A DNA stretch of 64,000 nt from Marinobacter persicus. GTDB lineage: Bacteria; Pseudomonadota; Gammaproteobacteria; Pseudomonadales; Oleiphilaceae. A model generated the notes under the pieces. That model was not told the origin of the DNA, made no database searches, and was given only the letters and a program-made list of their open reading frames with translations. Shown here in pieces: positions 23,968 through 35,369 of the stretch (its first letter is position 1; each line of letters begins with the position of its first letter). The stretch lies in the NCBI RefSeq assembly GCF_900114155.1, contig NZ_FOSC01000011.1:62001-126000 (forward strand), written 5' to 3'. Made by a program: the position numbers and the translations under genes.

Positions 23968-24587
23968 GCTGCCACCCACTCCCGGCGCAGCCGCTCACGG
24001 TTCAGTTGCAACCACTGGATGGCGATGATGGCGGCAGCATTGTTGATGCGACCGTCCTGAATCATGGCGATGGCCTCATCCGCAGGCACCACATGCGCCC
24101 GAATGTCTTCGTGTTCGTGCTCCAGGCCATACAAACCGCCGGCGTCAGTTGTGCTGGTGTGGCCACAATACAGGTGTACCAGTTCGGTCGTACCACCCGG
24201 CGACACCAGGTAGTCACAGACCTTTTCCAGATGGCCAAAGGTCAATCCGGCCTCTTCCTCGGCCTCGCGGCGGGCCACCTCTTCCGGCGCCTCGCCGTCT
24301 TCATTCATGCCGGCCACCAGTTCCAGCAACCAGGGTGACTGATCCCTGCCCAGCGCGCCCAAGCGAAACTGCTCCAGAAGGACCACTTCATCCCGCTCGG
24401 GGTCGTAGGGCAGCACGCAGGTGGCATCGCCACGCACGAAGAGCTCGCGGGTAAAGGTAGGCATTTCGCGGCCATCAAAACGCGCGTGGGTCAGCCAGAG
24501 CTTGTCCATGCGGAAAAAGCCCTGGAAGACGGTTTCGCGTTTTTCGACGGTGACGTCGTTGGCATTGAACTGGAATGGTTTGGGCAT
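23964..24587 (-). CDS. nudF: ADP-ribose pyrophosphatase NudF
   Basis: Nudix hydrolase that splits ADP-ribose into AMP and ribose 5-phosphate. The 207-residue protein has the NudF N-terminal domain (VEKRETVFQGFFRMDKLWLTH) and a Nudix box GMNEDGEAPEEVARREAEEEAGL that fits GX5EX7REUXEEXGU. SPGGTTELVHLY downstream is typical of ADP-ribose enzymes. Its ribosome binding site GGAAG lies inside the 3' arm of a 12-bp hairpin described separately. First gene of nudF, the DUF1249 gene and perhaps cpdA. Confidence 0.94.
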   Translation of the reverse strand: MPKPFQFNANDVTVEKRETVFQGFFRMDKLWLTHARFDGREMPTFTRELFVRGDATCVLPYDPERDEVVLLEQFRLGALGRDQSPWLLELVAGMNEDGEAPEEVARREAEEEAGLTFGHLEKVCDYLVSPGGTTELVHLYCGHTSTTDAGGLYGLEHEHEDIRAHVVPADEAIAMIQDGRINNAAAIIAIQWLQLNRERLRREWVAA

Positions 24588-24591
24588 GGAC

Positions 24592-24632
24592 GCTTCCGGC
24601 TATGTGTTCGGCCTTGAACGATAGCCGGAAGC
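24592..24632 (-). promoter_or_regulatory. Hairpin enclosing the nudF Shine-Dalgarno sequence
   Basis: Perfect 12-base inverted repeat GCTTCCGGCTAT/ATAGCCGGAAGC (24592-24603 with 24621-24632) with a 17-base loop. On the minus-strand transcript it ends four bases before the nudF ATG (24587), and its 3' arm contains GGAAG, the only Shine-Dalgarno candidate. There is no U-tract, so it is not a normal terminator for the upstream thiC. Confidence 0.65.
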
Positions 24633-24660
24633 ATGGCGCTACTGCAAGTTACCGCGCCTG

Positions 24661-26616
<1,956 letters not shown>

Positions 26617-26633
26617 CTATTCATCTGGTCTTA

Positions 26634-26726
26634 ATCCCTACGCCGGTATTATCCGGATCAGGTTGCGGGTTCTGCTGTGCAATCTCAGCCGGCTGCCGTT
26701 TCTGGCCGCCAGCACCCCGTCAAGAC
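26634..26726 (-). ncRNA. TPP riboswitch (THI element) upstream of thiC
   Basis: On the minus strand the conserved parts appear in order: GGGGTGCTGG, then GGCTGAGA, then ACCCGCAACCTGATC, then CGGATAATACCGGCGTAGGG. These are the P2/P3 and P4/P5 segments that bind thiamine pyrophosphate. It precedes thiC, a classic target. The roughly 95 bases to the start codon hold the expression platform; I see no T-tract terminator there, so control of translation through the GGGAG site is more likely. Confidence 0.95.
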
Positions 26727-26862
26727 GCGATACTTGTCTACTTTGCTCACAAAGTGAGTCGAATTTGCAAGTGTAGAGACAGGAACCTTTATTGTCCATA
26801 ATGGTCCTTTACAATCTGTATCCAGATCACGGATGCCCGTAGACAGCACATCAGGAGATACA

Positions 26863-28227
26863 ATGAAGAAACGCTTACTCCCAGGCTTGATCGCCCTGCT
26901 GGCCGCACAGCCGGCCTTTTCCCTGGATCTCATGGAAACCTATGAACAGGCGCTGTCGTACGATTCCGGCATTGCCTCGGCTCGGGCGCAGTTTGAGGCG
27001 CAGCAGGCGGCGACGGATGTCAGCAAGAGTGCGTTGTTGCCGCAAATTGCAGCTTTCGCCGAGGGCAACCACACCGATTTCGAATCAAAAAATGGCCAGA
27101 GCGATGACAGTTACCGCACCCTGAATTACGGCGTTCAACTGACACAGCCGGTTTTCCGCGCCGATAACTGGTTCGAGTTCGACGCCAGCCAATTCCAGAC
27201 CGAAGCCGCAGAAGCTCAATACAACCTGGCTCAACAGCAGCTCATGCTGGATGTATCGACCGCCTATTTTGATGTGCTGCGCGCCCAGGATACGGTAACT
27301 ACGGCACAGGCAACCGAAGCTGCCATTCAGCGCCAGTACGAACAGGCCCAGGAGCGTTTTGACGTTGGCCTGATTGCGATCACCGAGGTCTATGAAGCGC
27401 GGGCCAGTTACGACGACGCCAAAAGCCAGCGCATCGCTGCGGAAAATCAACTGAACGTGGCCAAGGAACAGCTGGCCCGGCTCACCGGCGAATACCCGGC
27501 CGATCTGGAAAACCTGCGCCAGAACTTCCCTCTCGGCCGTCCGGAACCGATGAACCCGAACGCCTGGGAAGCCACGGCCCTGGAACAGAACTGGTCCATC
27601 CAGGCGGCCCTGTCAGAACTGAACGCAAACGAAGCCAACCTGAAAGTGGCGAAATCCGGGCATTTGCCAACCCTGGACCTGGAAGCCTCTTACGGGGAAA
27701 CCGACTACGACGGCCGACTGACAAGCCAGGGCGAAGGGACTCAAGCCGTGGTTGGGCTCAGCCTGAATGTGCCCCTGTACATGGGTGGCGGCACCCAGGC
27801 CGGCGTTCGCCAGCAGCGCTCCCTGGTTACCGCCGCCGAAGAAGACCTGAACACGGCCCGCCGTGACGTTCAGGTCAATACCCGCAGCCTGTTCCTGACG
27901 GTGAACAACAATATTGAAACCGCCAACGCCTTCGAGCAAACCATCATCTCCCGCCGTAGCGCACTGGACGCTACCCGGGCCGGCTATGAAGTAGGTACGC
28001 GGAACATAGTGGAAGTACTGGATGCGGAGCGGGCCTACTATGTTGCGCTAAGAGACTACGCAAATGCGCGTTACGACTACGTGGTCAATACCCTGCAACT
28101 GAAGCAGGCAGCCGGCACCCTGAGCCCGCAAGACCTGCTGGAGCTGAACAACTGGCTCAGTGAAGGCGCTCAGGGCATAGAGGCACTGGCCAACGATGAG
28201 GAAGTGCTGGACGACCCGATGCAATAA
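26863..28227 (+). CDS. tolC: TolC family outer membrane channel protein
   Basis: Outer-membrane/periplasmic tunnel used by efflux pumps and type I secretion. The 454-residue precursor begins with a signal peptide (MKKRLLPGLIALLAAQPAFS, then LDLMETYEQAL). It has the duplicated outer membrane efflux protein repeat of helices and strands (about 20-220 and 235-430), including YEVGTRNIVEVLDAER. An AGGAGA lies before the ATG at 26863, so I reject the longer frame from 26833. It stands alone; no pump genes are adjacent, as for E. coli tolC. Confidence 0.95.
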   Translation: MKKRLLPGLIALLAAQPAFSLDLMETYEQALSYDSGIASARAQFEAQQAATDVSKSALLPQIAAFAEGNHTDFESKNGQSDDSYRTLNYGVQLTQPVFRADNWFEFDASQFQTEAAEAQYNLAQQQLMLDVSTAYFDVLRAQDTVTTAQATEAAIQRQYEQAQERFDVGLIAITEVYEARASYDDAKSQRIAAENQLNVAKEQLARLTGEYPADLENLRQNFPLGRPEPMNPNAWEATALEQNWSIQAALSELNANEANLKVAKSGHLPTLDLEASYGETDYDGRLTSQGEGTQAVVGLSLNVPLYMGGGTQAGVRQQRSLVTAAEEDLNTARRDVQVNTRSLFLTVNNNIETANAFEQTIISRRSALDATRAGYEVGTRNIVEVLDAERAYYVALRDYANARYDYVVNTLQLKQAAGTLSPQDLLELNNWLSEGAQGIEALANDEEVLDDPMQ

Positions 28228-28256
28228 CGCTGGCCTTGAGCATTACACCAGCCAGG

Positions 28257-28285
28257 CGGGCCTCCTGATTCAGGGGCCCGTTTTT
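28257..28285 (+). terminator. Rho-independent terminator of tolC
   Basis: Stem of CGGGCC-T-CCT against AGG-GGCCCG around a short loop, followed by five T residues (28281-28285). The T-tract runs into the stop codon of the convergent waaA. Confidence 0.85.
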
Positions 28286-29537
28286 ACAGGCGCTCGACAA
28301 TACCCTCAACGACCCTGTCCAGTGCCCCGCGATTTTTATTCACCACCGCCAGTGCCCGCTCCCCCAGAGCCTGCCGCTCTTCCCGGGTCGCCATTAAACG
28401 GACCACGGCCTGGCCCAACTCGTCCCCGCTTTGGACCATCACCACACCCTCGCCGGCACGAAGGCGCTCATACACCGTCTCAAAGTTGAACACATGCGGG
28501 CCGGAAAGTACCGGAATACCCCAGGCCGCCGGCTCCAGCGGGTTGTGGCCGCCCCTTTCAATCAATGAACCGCCGACAAACGCCATGTCACCCGCGCCGT
28601 AGAGCATCATCAGCTCGCCCATGGTGTCGCCCAGGTATACCTGAGCATGGGCAGGGTCTTGCTGCAGTGAGCGGCGGGCCACGGTGAAACCGGCTTTTAC
28701 CGCCAGCTCCGCCACCGAACCAAACCGGTCCGGGTGGCGGGGCACAATCACCAGCAAAGCCTGCGGGTGTTGCCCGAGCACCGCCCGATGGGCCTCCAGC
28801 AGCTGTTCATCTTCGCCGGCATGCGTACTGCCAGCGACCCACACGGGCCGCGCTCCCAGGATTTGTCGACACTGGCGGGCTGACTCACGAATGCCTTCGG
28901 TGATATCCACGTCAAATTTCACGCTACCCGTGACTTCCACACTGGCCGGTGCGACGCCAATTCGCCGGAAACGCTCGGCATCTTTCTCCGCCTGGGCGGC
29001 GATCCAGGTAATTTTCTGCATGACCGGTCGGACCAGTCCCCGCACCCGCTCGTAGCCCCGGGCCGAACGCTCCGAGAGACGGGCGTTGATGAGGAAAACG
29101 GGAACCTGTTTGCGGTAGCACTGGGTGATCAGGTTCGGCCAGATTTCGGTTTCCAGAACCACGGCCACTTTCGGGGTTACCCGTCCCAGAAAACGGCGCA
29201 CCGAGCCGGGGGTGTCAAGGGGAACGTAAGAATAATCGACATCGTCCCCGAACATTTTCCGGGCCTGTGCCAGACCGGTATCTGTCATGGCAGTCACCAG
29301 AATCCGGGCTTCAAGCTTCCGATCAAGAAGCCGCCGAATCATGGGCCCTGCAGCAATTACCTCGCCCACAGAGGCCGTATGCACCCAGATAACGGGCTGA
29401 CTATAACACTGCACGAGCCCTAGCCGCTGTCCCAGGTTCTGCCTTAACGCCGGCGCGTGGCGGCCCTGCCACCAGAAACGAGCAAGCACCAGTGGCACCA
29501 ATAGCCTCATTAATTGTGAATAAAGAAAGTGAAACAC
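28284..29537 (-). CDS. waaA: 3-deoxy-D-manno-octulosonic acid (Kdo) transferase WaaA
   Basis: Adds Kdo from CMP-Kdo to the lipid A precursor at the inner membrane. It is a GT30 enzyme with an N-terminal membrane anchor (FLYSQLMRLLVPLVLARFW), the conserved Glu in HTASVGE (near residue 59), LETEIWPNLI, and the C-terminal nucleotide-binding block FVGGSLIERGGHNPLEPAAWG. The frame reaches a TTG at 29549; a GTG at 29537 has GGAG 6 bases upstream and is preferred (417 residues). Whether it adds one or two Kdo residues cannot be read from sequence; the presence of a Kdo kinase gene (kdkA) in this locus hints at one. Confidence 0.94.
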   Translation of the reverse strand: MFHFLYSQLMRLLVPLVLARFWWQGRHAPALRQNLGQRLGLVQCYSQPVIWVHTASVGEVIAAGPMIRRLLDRKLEARILVTAMTDTGLAQARKMFGDDVDYSYVPLDTPGSVRRFLGRVTPKVAVVLETEIWPNLITQCYRKQVPVFLINARLSERSARGYERVRGLVRPVMQKITWIAAQAEKDAERFRRIGVAPASVEVTGSVKFDVDITEGIRESARQCRQILGARPVWVAGSTHAGEDEQLLEAHRAVLGQHPQALLVIVPRHPDRFGSVAELAVKAGFTVARRSLQQDPAHAQVYLGDTMGELMMLYGAGDMAFVGGSLIERGGHNPLEPAAWGIPVLSGPHVFNFETVYERLRAGEGVVMVQSGDELGQAVVRLMATREERQALGERALAVVNKNRGALDRVVEGIVERL

Positions 29538-29635
29538 ACACGACTCCAAATGAAACAGTGCGTTATCATAGAGGTAATAGTGCCCAGGCGCATCTTGCGC
29601 CGACGTAAAGCTTTACCGATTCAGGAACCGGAATT

Positions 29636-30586
29636 TTGAAGAAGAAGTACCGCCAAACGTCCCGGAATACCAACTACTCAGCCTACCTGCATCCGCGCTG
29701 GTGGCCAACATGGCTGGGCATAGGGCTGATGTGGCTGGTGGCACAGCTGCCGATTCGTTTCCAGTGGTGGCTCGGAAAAATCGCCGGGCTTGCCACCTGG
29801 AAGCTGGCCAAAAGCCGACGGCATATCACCGAAACCAACATCCGCCTGTGCTTCCCCGAATACAACGACAAGCAACGCGCAGCCCTGGTGCGCAATTCAT
29901 TTATCGCCAATGGTATTGGCCTGATGGAAATCGGGATTGCCTGGTTCAGAAATGCCAGCAAATTGAAAAGCATCACCGACGTTCATGGACTGGAACATTT
30001 CAATACAGCACTGGAAAAAGGCCGGGGTATCCTTTTGATTGGTGGGCACTACAGCACACTGGATTTGGGTGGGGCCATGGCAACGGAATATATTGATGCT
30101 GACGTCATGCAACGCGACCACAACAACCCACTGATGAACGCCGTAATGACCCGCTCGCGCGCCAAACGCTACGGCAAAGTACTGGCGGCCAAAGATCTTC
30201 GCGGACTGTTGCGCAGCCTAAAAGACAACCATGCTGTGTGGTACGCCACCGACCAGGACTATGGCCGGAAAGACATCGTCTTCGCACCCTTCTTCGGCGT
30301 ACCCGCCGGCACCATCACCGCCACCTCCCGAATTGCTGAACGCAGCAAATGTGTGGTCATGCCATTCAGTCATTTCCGCCGGGAGGACAAGCCAGGTTAC
30401 GACATCTATTTCCATCCACCACTGGAAGGCTTCCCAAGCGGTGACGATCTGCAGGACGCCACTCGCATTAACGCCGTGATCGAACAGGAAATCCGCAAGG
30501 CACCTGACCAATATTTGTGGATGCATAGGCGGTTTAAAACCCGTCCAAACCGGGACGATCCCGGTTTTTACGACAAAAAGCGCTGA
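29636..30586 (+). CDS. Lipid A lauroyl/myristoyl acyltransferase, LpxL/HtrB family (copy 1)
   Basis: Inner-membrane enzyme that adds a secondary acyl chain to Kdo-lipid A. The 316-residue protein has a basic N-terminus, a membrane helix (about 23-42) and the catalytic HX4D motif, His138 to Asp143 in GGHYSTLD. Conserved YATDQDYG and FAPFFGVPAG blocks follow, and the C-terminus contains PDQYLWMHRRFKTRP. The start is a TTG with GGAA upstream. The neighbour at 30632 is a second member of the same family; which chain each adds is not known. Confidence 0.92.
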   Translation: MKKKYRQTSRNTNYSAYLHPRWWPTWLGIGLMWLVAQLPIRFQWWLGKIAGLATWKLAKSRRHITETNIRLCFPEYNDKQRAALVRNSFIANGIGLMEIGIAWFRNASKLKSITDVHGLEHFNTALEKGRGILLIGGHYSTLDLGGAMATEYIDADVMQRDHNNPLMNAVMTRSRAKRYGKVLAAKDLRGLLRSLKDNHAVWYATDQDYGRKDIVFAPFFGVPAGTITATSRIAERSKCVVMPFSHFRREDKPGYDIYFHPPLEGFPSGDDLQDATRINAVIEQEIRKAPDQYLWMHRRFKTRPNRDDPGFYDKKR

Positions 30587-30631
30587 AACAGTTGTGATTG
30601 AACTTAAAGACTGCCTAACAGACGAAAGATC

Positions 30632-31528
30632 ATGAGCAAACTGAAATATTATCTGATCGCCGCCTTCCTTCGGATCGCTGGCTCGCTGTCTCTTAAGACA
30701 GCACAACGCATTGGTAAATGGGCCGGACTTCTGGCGTGGAAACTGGGTGGACGTTCACGCAAAGTCACCGACACAAACATCCACCTGTGCCTGCCAGAGT
30801 TATCAGAGCAGGAACAACGTGAACTTTCCAAAAAGTCCATGATGCATACGGGTATGACGGCGATGGAGATCCCGCTTATGTGGGAATGGCCGGTCGATAA
30901 ATGCCTGTCACTTATCAAGGAAACTGAGGGACTGGAGCTTGTTGACGAAGCTCTGGCGTCAGGTAAGGGATTGATCTTGCTGGCTCCCCATCTGGGTAAT
31001 TGGGAGCTGACCGGTTTGTTCTTCTCGTCACGTTACAAAATGGCTGCTCTCTACAGTCCGCCGCGAATAAAAGAACTTGAAGACTACATGATTAGAGTAC
31101 GCAGTCGGCTGGGCTCTGAACTGGTTAGGGGAGATCGAAAGGGGCTCCTGCAGTTAATACGCATACTTAAAAATGGTGGTGTTGCCGGCATCCTACCTGA
31201 CCAATCACCAAGCCGGAAAAAAGCTCATGTTATGGCACCCTTTTTTGGCATCGAAGTACGAACTATGACTCTCGCAAATAAGCTCCTACAAAAAACCGGT
31301 GCCTGTGTACTAGTGACCTATGCAGAACGACTGCCGGAAAGCAAAGGGTTCAGAATTATTGTCAATAGTGCCGAAAAGGGTACCAGCGATGCGGACCCTG
31401 AAATTGGTGCCACTGCCATAAATCAGTCTGTGGAGAAGGTTGTTTACAGGGCTCCCGAACAGTATCAATGGGAATACAAACGATTCCGACACCTTAGCGC
31501 CGGAACAAGCACCCCTTACGGTTTATAA
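30632..31528 (+). CDS. Lysophospholipid/lipid A acyltransferase, LpxL/HtrB family (copy 2)
   Basis: Second LpxL-like acyltransferase, 298 residues, 45 bases after the first. It carries HX4E (His120 to Glu125 in APHLGNWEL) rather than HX4D, PDQSPS, MAPFFGIEV and the C-terminal PEQYQWEYKRFRH. It lacks the extended basic N-terminus of copy 1 and is clearly divergent from it, so this is not a recent tandem duplication. Its second half is more AT-rich than the flanking genes. It probably adds a different secondary acyl chain, but chain length and position cannot be predicted. Confidence 0.9.
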   Translation: MSKLKYYLIAAFLRIAGSLSLKTAQRIGKWAGLLAWKLGGRSRKVTDTNIHLCLPELSEQEQRELSKKSMMHTGMTAMEIPLMWEWPVDKCLSLIKETEGLELVDEALASGKGLILLAPHLGNWELTGLFFSSRYKMAALYSPPRIKELEDYMIRVRSRLGSELVRGDRKGLLQLIRILKNGGVAGILPDQSPSRKKAHVMAPFFGIEVRTMTLANKLLQKTGACVLVTYAERLPESKGFRIIVNSAEKGTSDADPEIGATAINQSVEKVVYRAPEQYQWEYKRFRHLSAGTSTPYGL

Positions 31529-31583
31529 AAATAGTGTCACGGCACATACGAAATACAGGTGCAGAGGCTCCTGTGTTCGAAAA

Positions 31584-32627
31584 TCACTCACCAAACTCGA
31601 ATAGAACGTGTTTGTATAAAGACAAATAACGTTCTGCAACAGTATTTGGACTGAAACCAGCGAGGCCTTGAATCGCCCGCCTGGTAAGCCATTCACGCTG
31701 GCGTTCGTTTACGACCAAAGTCTCAATCGCCACTCTCAATGTGTCTGGATCCCCGGGCTCAACAAGAATTCCGTTTTCGCCATTCTTGATCAAATCAGGA
31801 ATCCCCCCCGCTCGCGAAGCAATCACGGGCACCTCATGCTGCATGGCTTCCAGAATTGTGGAGCCCAATCCCTCAGACAGCGACGGAAAAACGAACACAT
31901 CCAGCGCCGCGAGCCAGTTGCCCACATCCTGCTGAAACCCAACAAACTGAATGTTTGGGAGTCCGGCCGCCAAGTCCCTGAGCCAGTCCTCATCCGGTCC
32001 TTCACCAATAAACAAGAACTGAATTTCCGGATGGGAGGTGACCAGTTTCCGTGCCGCCTCTATGGTTACGTGATAGCCCTTGTGCTGAAGAAGTCGGCCG
32101 ACCTGGCCCACCAATACCTTGCCGTCAAAGCGCTGCCGAATTGCAGAGACCCGCTCCTCGGACGAAGGGAAACCTGAGAAACTCGATGGAATTACCGTGG
32201 TTTTTGCATCAGGCACCCGATCCTGCACGGCATTCTGGATAGCAGAACTCAAACAGGCCACGCGACTGGCCATTCTATAGGCCAATTTGGTGCCCCCCCC
32301 TTTGCCCAACGGGTTATCGACACGCCTGGTAATGACGTAAGGAGTTTTCCGGAAGAATCGCTCCAGCAGTCCCCAGTAGACCCCTTTGCCATCGTGGCAA
32401 TGAACCAGATCCCACAAATCCGCCGGTTTGCCATGCCCCTTCAAAAAGTGGCGACATTCACGGCCCGTGAAAAGCGGCGTGCCCTCAAGCTCATCAAAAA
32501 GGCGACTGCCAGGGCGGGCGACCAACGTCTGATGAATCCCCCGCTCCGCCAGTTGCCGAATGAGATTGACTGTTTGCCTCTCACCACCGGAAAATCCCCG
32601 GGCCAGATTCACGTGGCAGATATGCAT
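31584..32627 (-). CDS. Glycosyltransferase family 4 (LPS core)
   Basis: Retaining GT-B glycosyltransferase, 347 residues. The N-terminal domain begins MHICHVNLARGFSGGERQ with the GG loop. The C-terminal nucleotide-sugar domain shows VGQVGRLLQHKGYHVTIEA and the EX7E-type motif SEGLGSTILEAMQHEVPVIAS. It is the last gene of the minus-strand operon hldD-waaF-GT2-GT4, so it most likely adds a core sugar after the heptoses. Donor and linkage cannot be told. It is convergent with the acyltransferase at 30632; no terminator is apparent in the 55-base gap. Confidence 0.88.
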   Translation of the reverse strand: MHICHVNLARGFSGGERQTVNLIRQLAERGIHQTLVARPGSRLFDELEGTPLFTGRECRHFLKGHGKPADLWDLVHCHDGKGVYWGLLERFFRKTPYVITRRVDNPLGKGGGTKLAYRMASRVACLSSAIQNAVQDRVPDAKTTVIPSSFSGFPSSEERVSAIRQRFDGKVLVGQVGRLLQHKGYHVTIEAARKLVTSHPEIQFLFIGEGPDEDWLRDLAAGLPNIQFVGFQQDVGNWLAALDVFVFPSLSEGLGSTILEAMQHEVPVIASRAGGIPDLIKNGENGILVEPGDPDTLRVAIETLVVNERQREWLTRRAIQGLAGFSPNTVAERYLSLYKHVLFEFGE

Positions 32628-32677
32628 TCGCAGCTATTTCCCTTCGGAGAGCCCATTAATTAGAGTGTTTTCACTAT

Positions 32678-33433
32678 CTAGCGGTACGTTTTTAGCCAGA
32701 GCGCGGCGTACTTGTTAAACGCATATATTGCGGTCGTCACTGCCAGCAAAAAACCATGTCGGCCGTCGAGAAACCCTTTCTGCAGCACGTATTTCCGAAA
32801 AAAAGCCGCAAGGCTGTGAGAGCAGGCAGAAAACAGAGAAGCCGTTTTTCCCCGGACTGCGCGAGCGTCCGCCCAGTCATTGGCATACCTCAGAGACTTT
32901 GCCATGTAATCAGCAAAATCAGTGGCAGTGTAATGGAGAAGGTCTCCATCAAGGGTGTCCATCATCGCCCCCGGACAATGCACCTTTTCGTGAACGAGCG
33001 CATCATCATAGCCAAATTCGCCACGGCGATAGAGCCGAACAACTTTGTCCGGATACCAGCCGGAATGCCGTATAAACCGCCCGAAAAACCAGGACAAGCG
33101 CTTTACCTGGAACACCGTGTTTTCCGGCCCTCGGGCAACCACGTCCTGAATGGAGGCGGCAAGGTCGTCGGTAACGACTTCATCCGTATCCACCCAGAAT
33201 AACCACTCGCCCCGGGCATGTTCCTGGGCTCGCTGGCGCTGGGGACCAAAACCCGGCCAGTCCTCCGAGACAAACACTCTGGCGCCAGCCATTTCGGCAA
33301 TGGCCACGGTGTCATCGGTGGAGCCGGAATCCAGAACCACAATCTCGTCAGCAAACGCCAGGCTGTCCAGACATTGCTGAAAATAGGGGCCGCCGTTCTT
33401 GGTAATCAATACTGCGCTGATCTTTACTGACAC
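32678..33433 (-). CDS. Glycosyltransferase family 2, WaaE/KdtX-like
   Basis: Inverting GT-A glycosyltransferase of 251 residues. It opens with ISAVLITKNGG, has the FADEIVVLDSGSTDDTV block and a DXD-like VDTDE motif, then LHYTATDFADYM and a hydrophobic C-terminal part. This is the pattern of WaaE, which in Klebsiella and Serratia adds glucose to heptose I of the inner core. The start is GTG and overlaps the end of waaF by 10 bases. Family assignment is firm; the WaaE activity is inferred from resemblance and context. Confidence 0.87.
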   Translation of the reverse strand: MSVKISAVLITKNGGPYFQQCLDSLAFADEIVVLDSGSTDDTVAIAEMAGARVFVSEDWPGFGPQRQRAQEHARGEWLFWVDTDEVVTDDLAASIQDVVARGPENTVFQVKRLSWFFGRFIRHSGWYPDKVVRLYRRGEFGYDDALVHEKVHCPGAMMDTLDGDLLHYTATDFADYMAKSLRYANDWADARAVRGKTASLFSACSHSLAAFFRKYVLQKGFLDGRHGFLLAVTTAIYAFNKYAALWLKTYR

Positions 33434-34431
33434 GCTTGCAGCACCTCATCCACGGAAATTTGAGTTAAACACTTGTAGTGCCCAAACCGACAGGTACGGT
33501 CAAAGCACGGACTGCACTCAATGGGATAACGCATAATGGTCGCCTTGTCGGTCAGTGGCGGCGTGAAGTCCGGGCTAGACGACCCGTAGATAGCGACCAC
33601 ATCGGCCCCTGCTGCGGCCGCCACGTGCATCAATCCCGAATCGTGGCTAACCACCGAACGGCAACGACTGAACAGATCGACGGTATCTTCAAGCCTAGTT
33701 TTGCCACAAAGGTTGAACACTCGTTCCTGGCCACCGGCAATGGTTGCTCCGGCCTCGCCATCCTTCGGCCCGCCAATGACCCACACCTGGTAACCACGCT
33801 CAACCAATTTCCCTGCCAGCGACCGGTGGTAGTCCAGGGGCCACTGTTTGGCGGGGCCATACTCGGCTCCGGGGCACAGGGCAACGGCCGGCCTTGTGGC
33901 ATCGAGGCCCAACTGGGCAAGCACTTGTTCCGCGTTGGCGTCATCGATTCTCAACGCGGGCTGAGGCACATCAAACTCATAGCGCTCGTAGGCCGCTTTG
34001 GAGGCCCCAAGCCCCAGATAACGCCACACAGTTTTGTCGGTAATCTCGGCACCGTTACGGGTCGGCCGCCGTTTCCGGGCATCCGTCAGCAGGATCGATC
34101 GGCCTTCACCACTAAAGCCAACCCGCTCTGGAATGCGGGCCAGAAAAGGAATGAGAGCTGACTTAAAAGACCGGGGAAGCACAATGGCCTTATCGTAATC
34201 CTTCAGGGATCGGGCAAGCCGCCACTGCTCTTTGAAGGCCAGCTCACCGCTCTTCCAGGGCGCGGCAATGCCCTCGCGGACTTCCGGCATGCGGGCGATG
34301 ATAGGCAACGACCACCCCGGCGCCAACACATCAATCCGGGCATCGGCATCCTGCTGTAACAAGGATTTGAACAGGCTCTGGGCCATGACCATGTCACCGA
34401 CCCAGGAAGGCCCTACAACCAGATATTTCAT
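33424..34431 (-). CDS. waaF: ADP-heptose--LPS heptosyltransferase II WaaF
   Basis: Adds the second heptose to the inner core from ADP-L-glycero-D-manno-heptose. It is a 335-residue GT9 enzyme beginning [21 protein letters not shown], with [28 protein letters not shown] and [14 protein letters not shown], the WaaF hallmark blocks. The start overlaps the hldD stop (ATGA), tying transfer to precursor synthesis. Next to ilvE in P. aeruginosa, here it lies about 14 kb from ilvE with the plus-strand operon in between. Confidence 0.95.
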   Translation of the reverse strand: MKYLVVGPSWVGDMVMAQSLFKSLLQQDADARIDVLAPGWSLPIIARMPEVREGIAAPWKSGELAFKEQWRLARSLKDYDKAIVLPRSFKSALIPFLARIPERVGFSGEGRSILLTDARKRRPTRNGAEITDKTVWRYLGLGASKAAYERYEFDVPQPALRIDDANAEQVLAQLGLDATRPAVALCPGAEYGPAKQWPLDYHRSLAGKLVERGYQVWVIGGPKDGEAGATIAGGQERVFNLCGKTRLEDTVDLFSRCRSVVSHDSGLMHVAAAAGADVVAIYGSSSPDFTPPLTDKATIMRYPIECSPCFDRTCRFGHYKCLTQISVDEVLQACQ

Positions 34432-35369
34432 CGATCCAGCCAGGCCAGGTAGGCAGCCACACCACCGGCAACGTCCGTAAACGCTTCGGCATACCCCGCA
34501 TCACGCAGGGCACTGACGTCCGCCTGAGTGAAGCTCTGGTAACGGCCCTTGAGCTCGTCCGGGAAGGGAATGAACTCAACCTTACCTTTCTGGTGGTACT
34601 CAATCACGGCCTCGGCCACCTCCAGGAAGGACTGCGCACGCCCCGTACCCAGGTTGAAGATGCCAGATTTCTCGGGGTTATCGAAGAACCAGAGGTTCAC
34701 CTTGCAGACATCATCAACGAACACGAAATCCCGCTGCTGGCCACCGTCGGGGTAGCCGTCCCAGCCTTCAAACAGCTTGGGGTTCTGTCCCGCCTTGATC
34801 TGTTCGTGCAGGTGATAGGCAACCGAGGCCATCTTACCCTTGTGCTGCTCGCGGGGACCGTAAACGTTGAAGTAACGGAAGCCAACAATCTGGCTATCCG
34901 CCACCGGCAGCATCTTGCGTACGTACTGGTCGAACTGCCATTTGGAGTAACCATACACGTTCAGCGGCTTTTCACAGCCACGCTCTTCCCGGAATTCGTC
35001 GCTGGCGCCATACACCGCAGCGCTGGACGCATACAGGAAAGGCACTTTCCGGTGCATGCACCAGTGCAGCAACTCCTTGGAGTAGGTGTAATTGTTCTCC
35101 ATCATGAATTTGCCATCCCACTCGGTGGTGTCCGAGCATGCGCCTTCATGAAACACCGCACGGATGCCGCCTGGCAGCGCGTTGGCCTTCACCTTCTCCA
35201 GGAACTCGTGCTTGTCCATGTAGTCGGTGATATCGAGTTCCGCCAGGTTGCGAAACCGCGTTCCGTCGGTCAGGTCATCGACCACCAGGATGTCGGTTTC
35301 CCCGCGCTGGTTCAGTGCATGAACAATGTTGGCTCCGATGAAACCGGCACCGCCAGTAACGACTATCAT
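34428..35369 (-). CDS. hldD: ADP-L-glycero-D-manno-heptose 6-epimerase HldD
   Basis: Last step of ADP-heptose synthesis, inverting C6. It is a short-chain dehydrogenase with the NADP-binding [27 protein letters not shown], the family-specific [14 protein letters not shown] and the catalytic YGYSKWQFD (YxxxK). The frame is open to 35420; the ATG at 35369 has AGGAG upstream and gives [12 protein letters not shown] (313 residues). First gene of the minus-strand core operon, divergent from gmhA. Confidence 0.97.
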   Translation of the reverse strand: MIVVTGGAGFIGANIVHALNQRGETDILVVDDLTDGTRFRNLAELDITDYMDKHEFLEKVKANALPGGIRAVFHEGACSDTTEWDGKFMMENNYTYSKELLHWCMHRKVPFLYASSAAVYGASDEFREERGCEKPLNVYGYSKWQFDQYVRKMLPVADSQIVGFRYFNVYGPREQHKGKMASVAYHLHEQIKAGQNPKLFEGWDGYPDGGQQRDFVFVDDVCKVNLWFFDNPEKSGIFNLGTGRAQSFLEVAEAVIEYHQKGKVEFIPFPDELKGRYQSFTQADVSALRDAGYAEAFTDVAGGVAAYLAWLDR

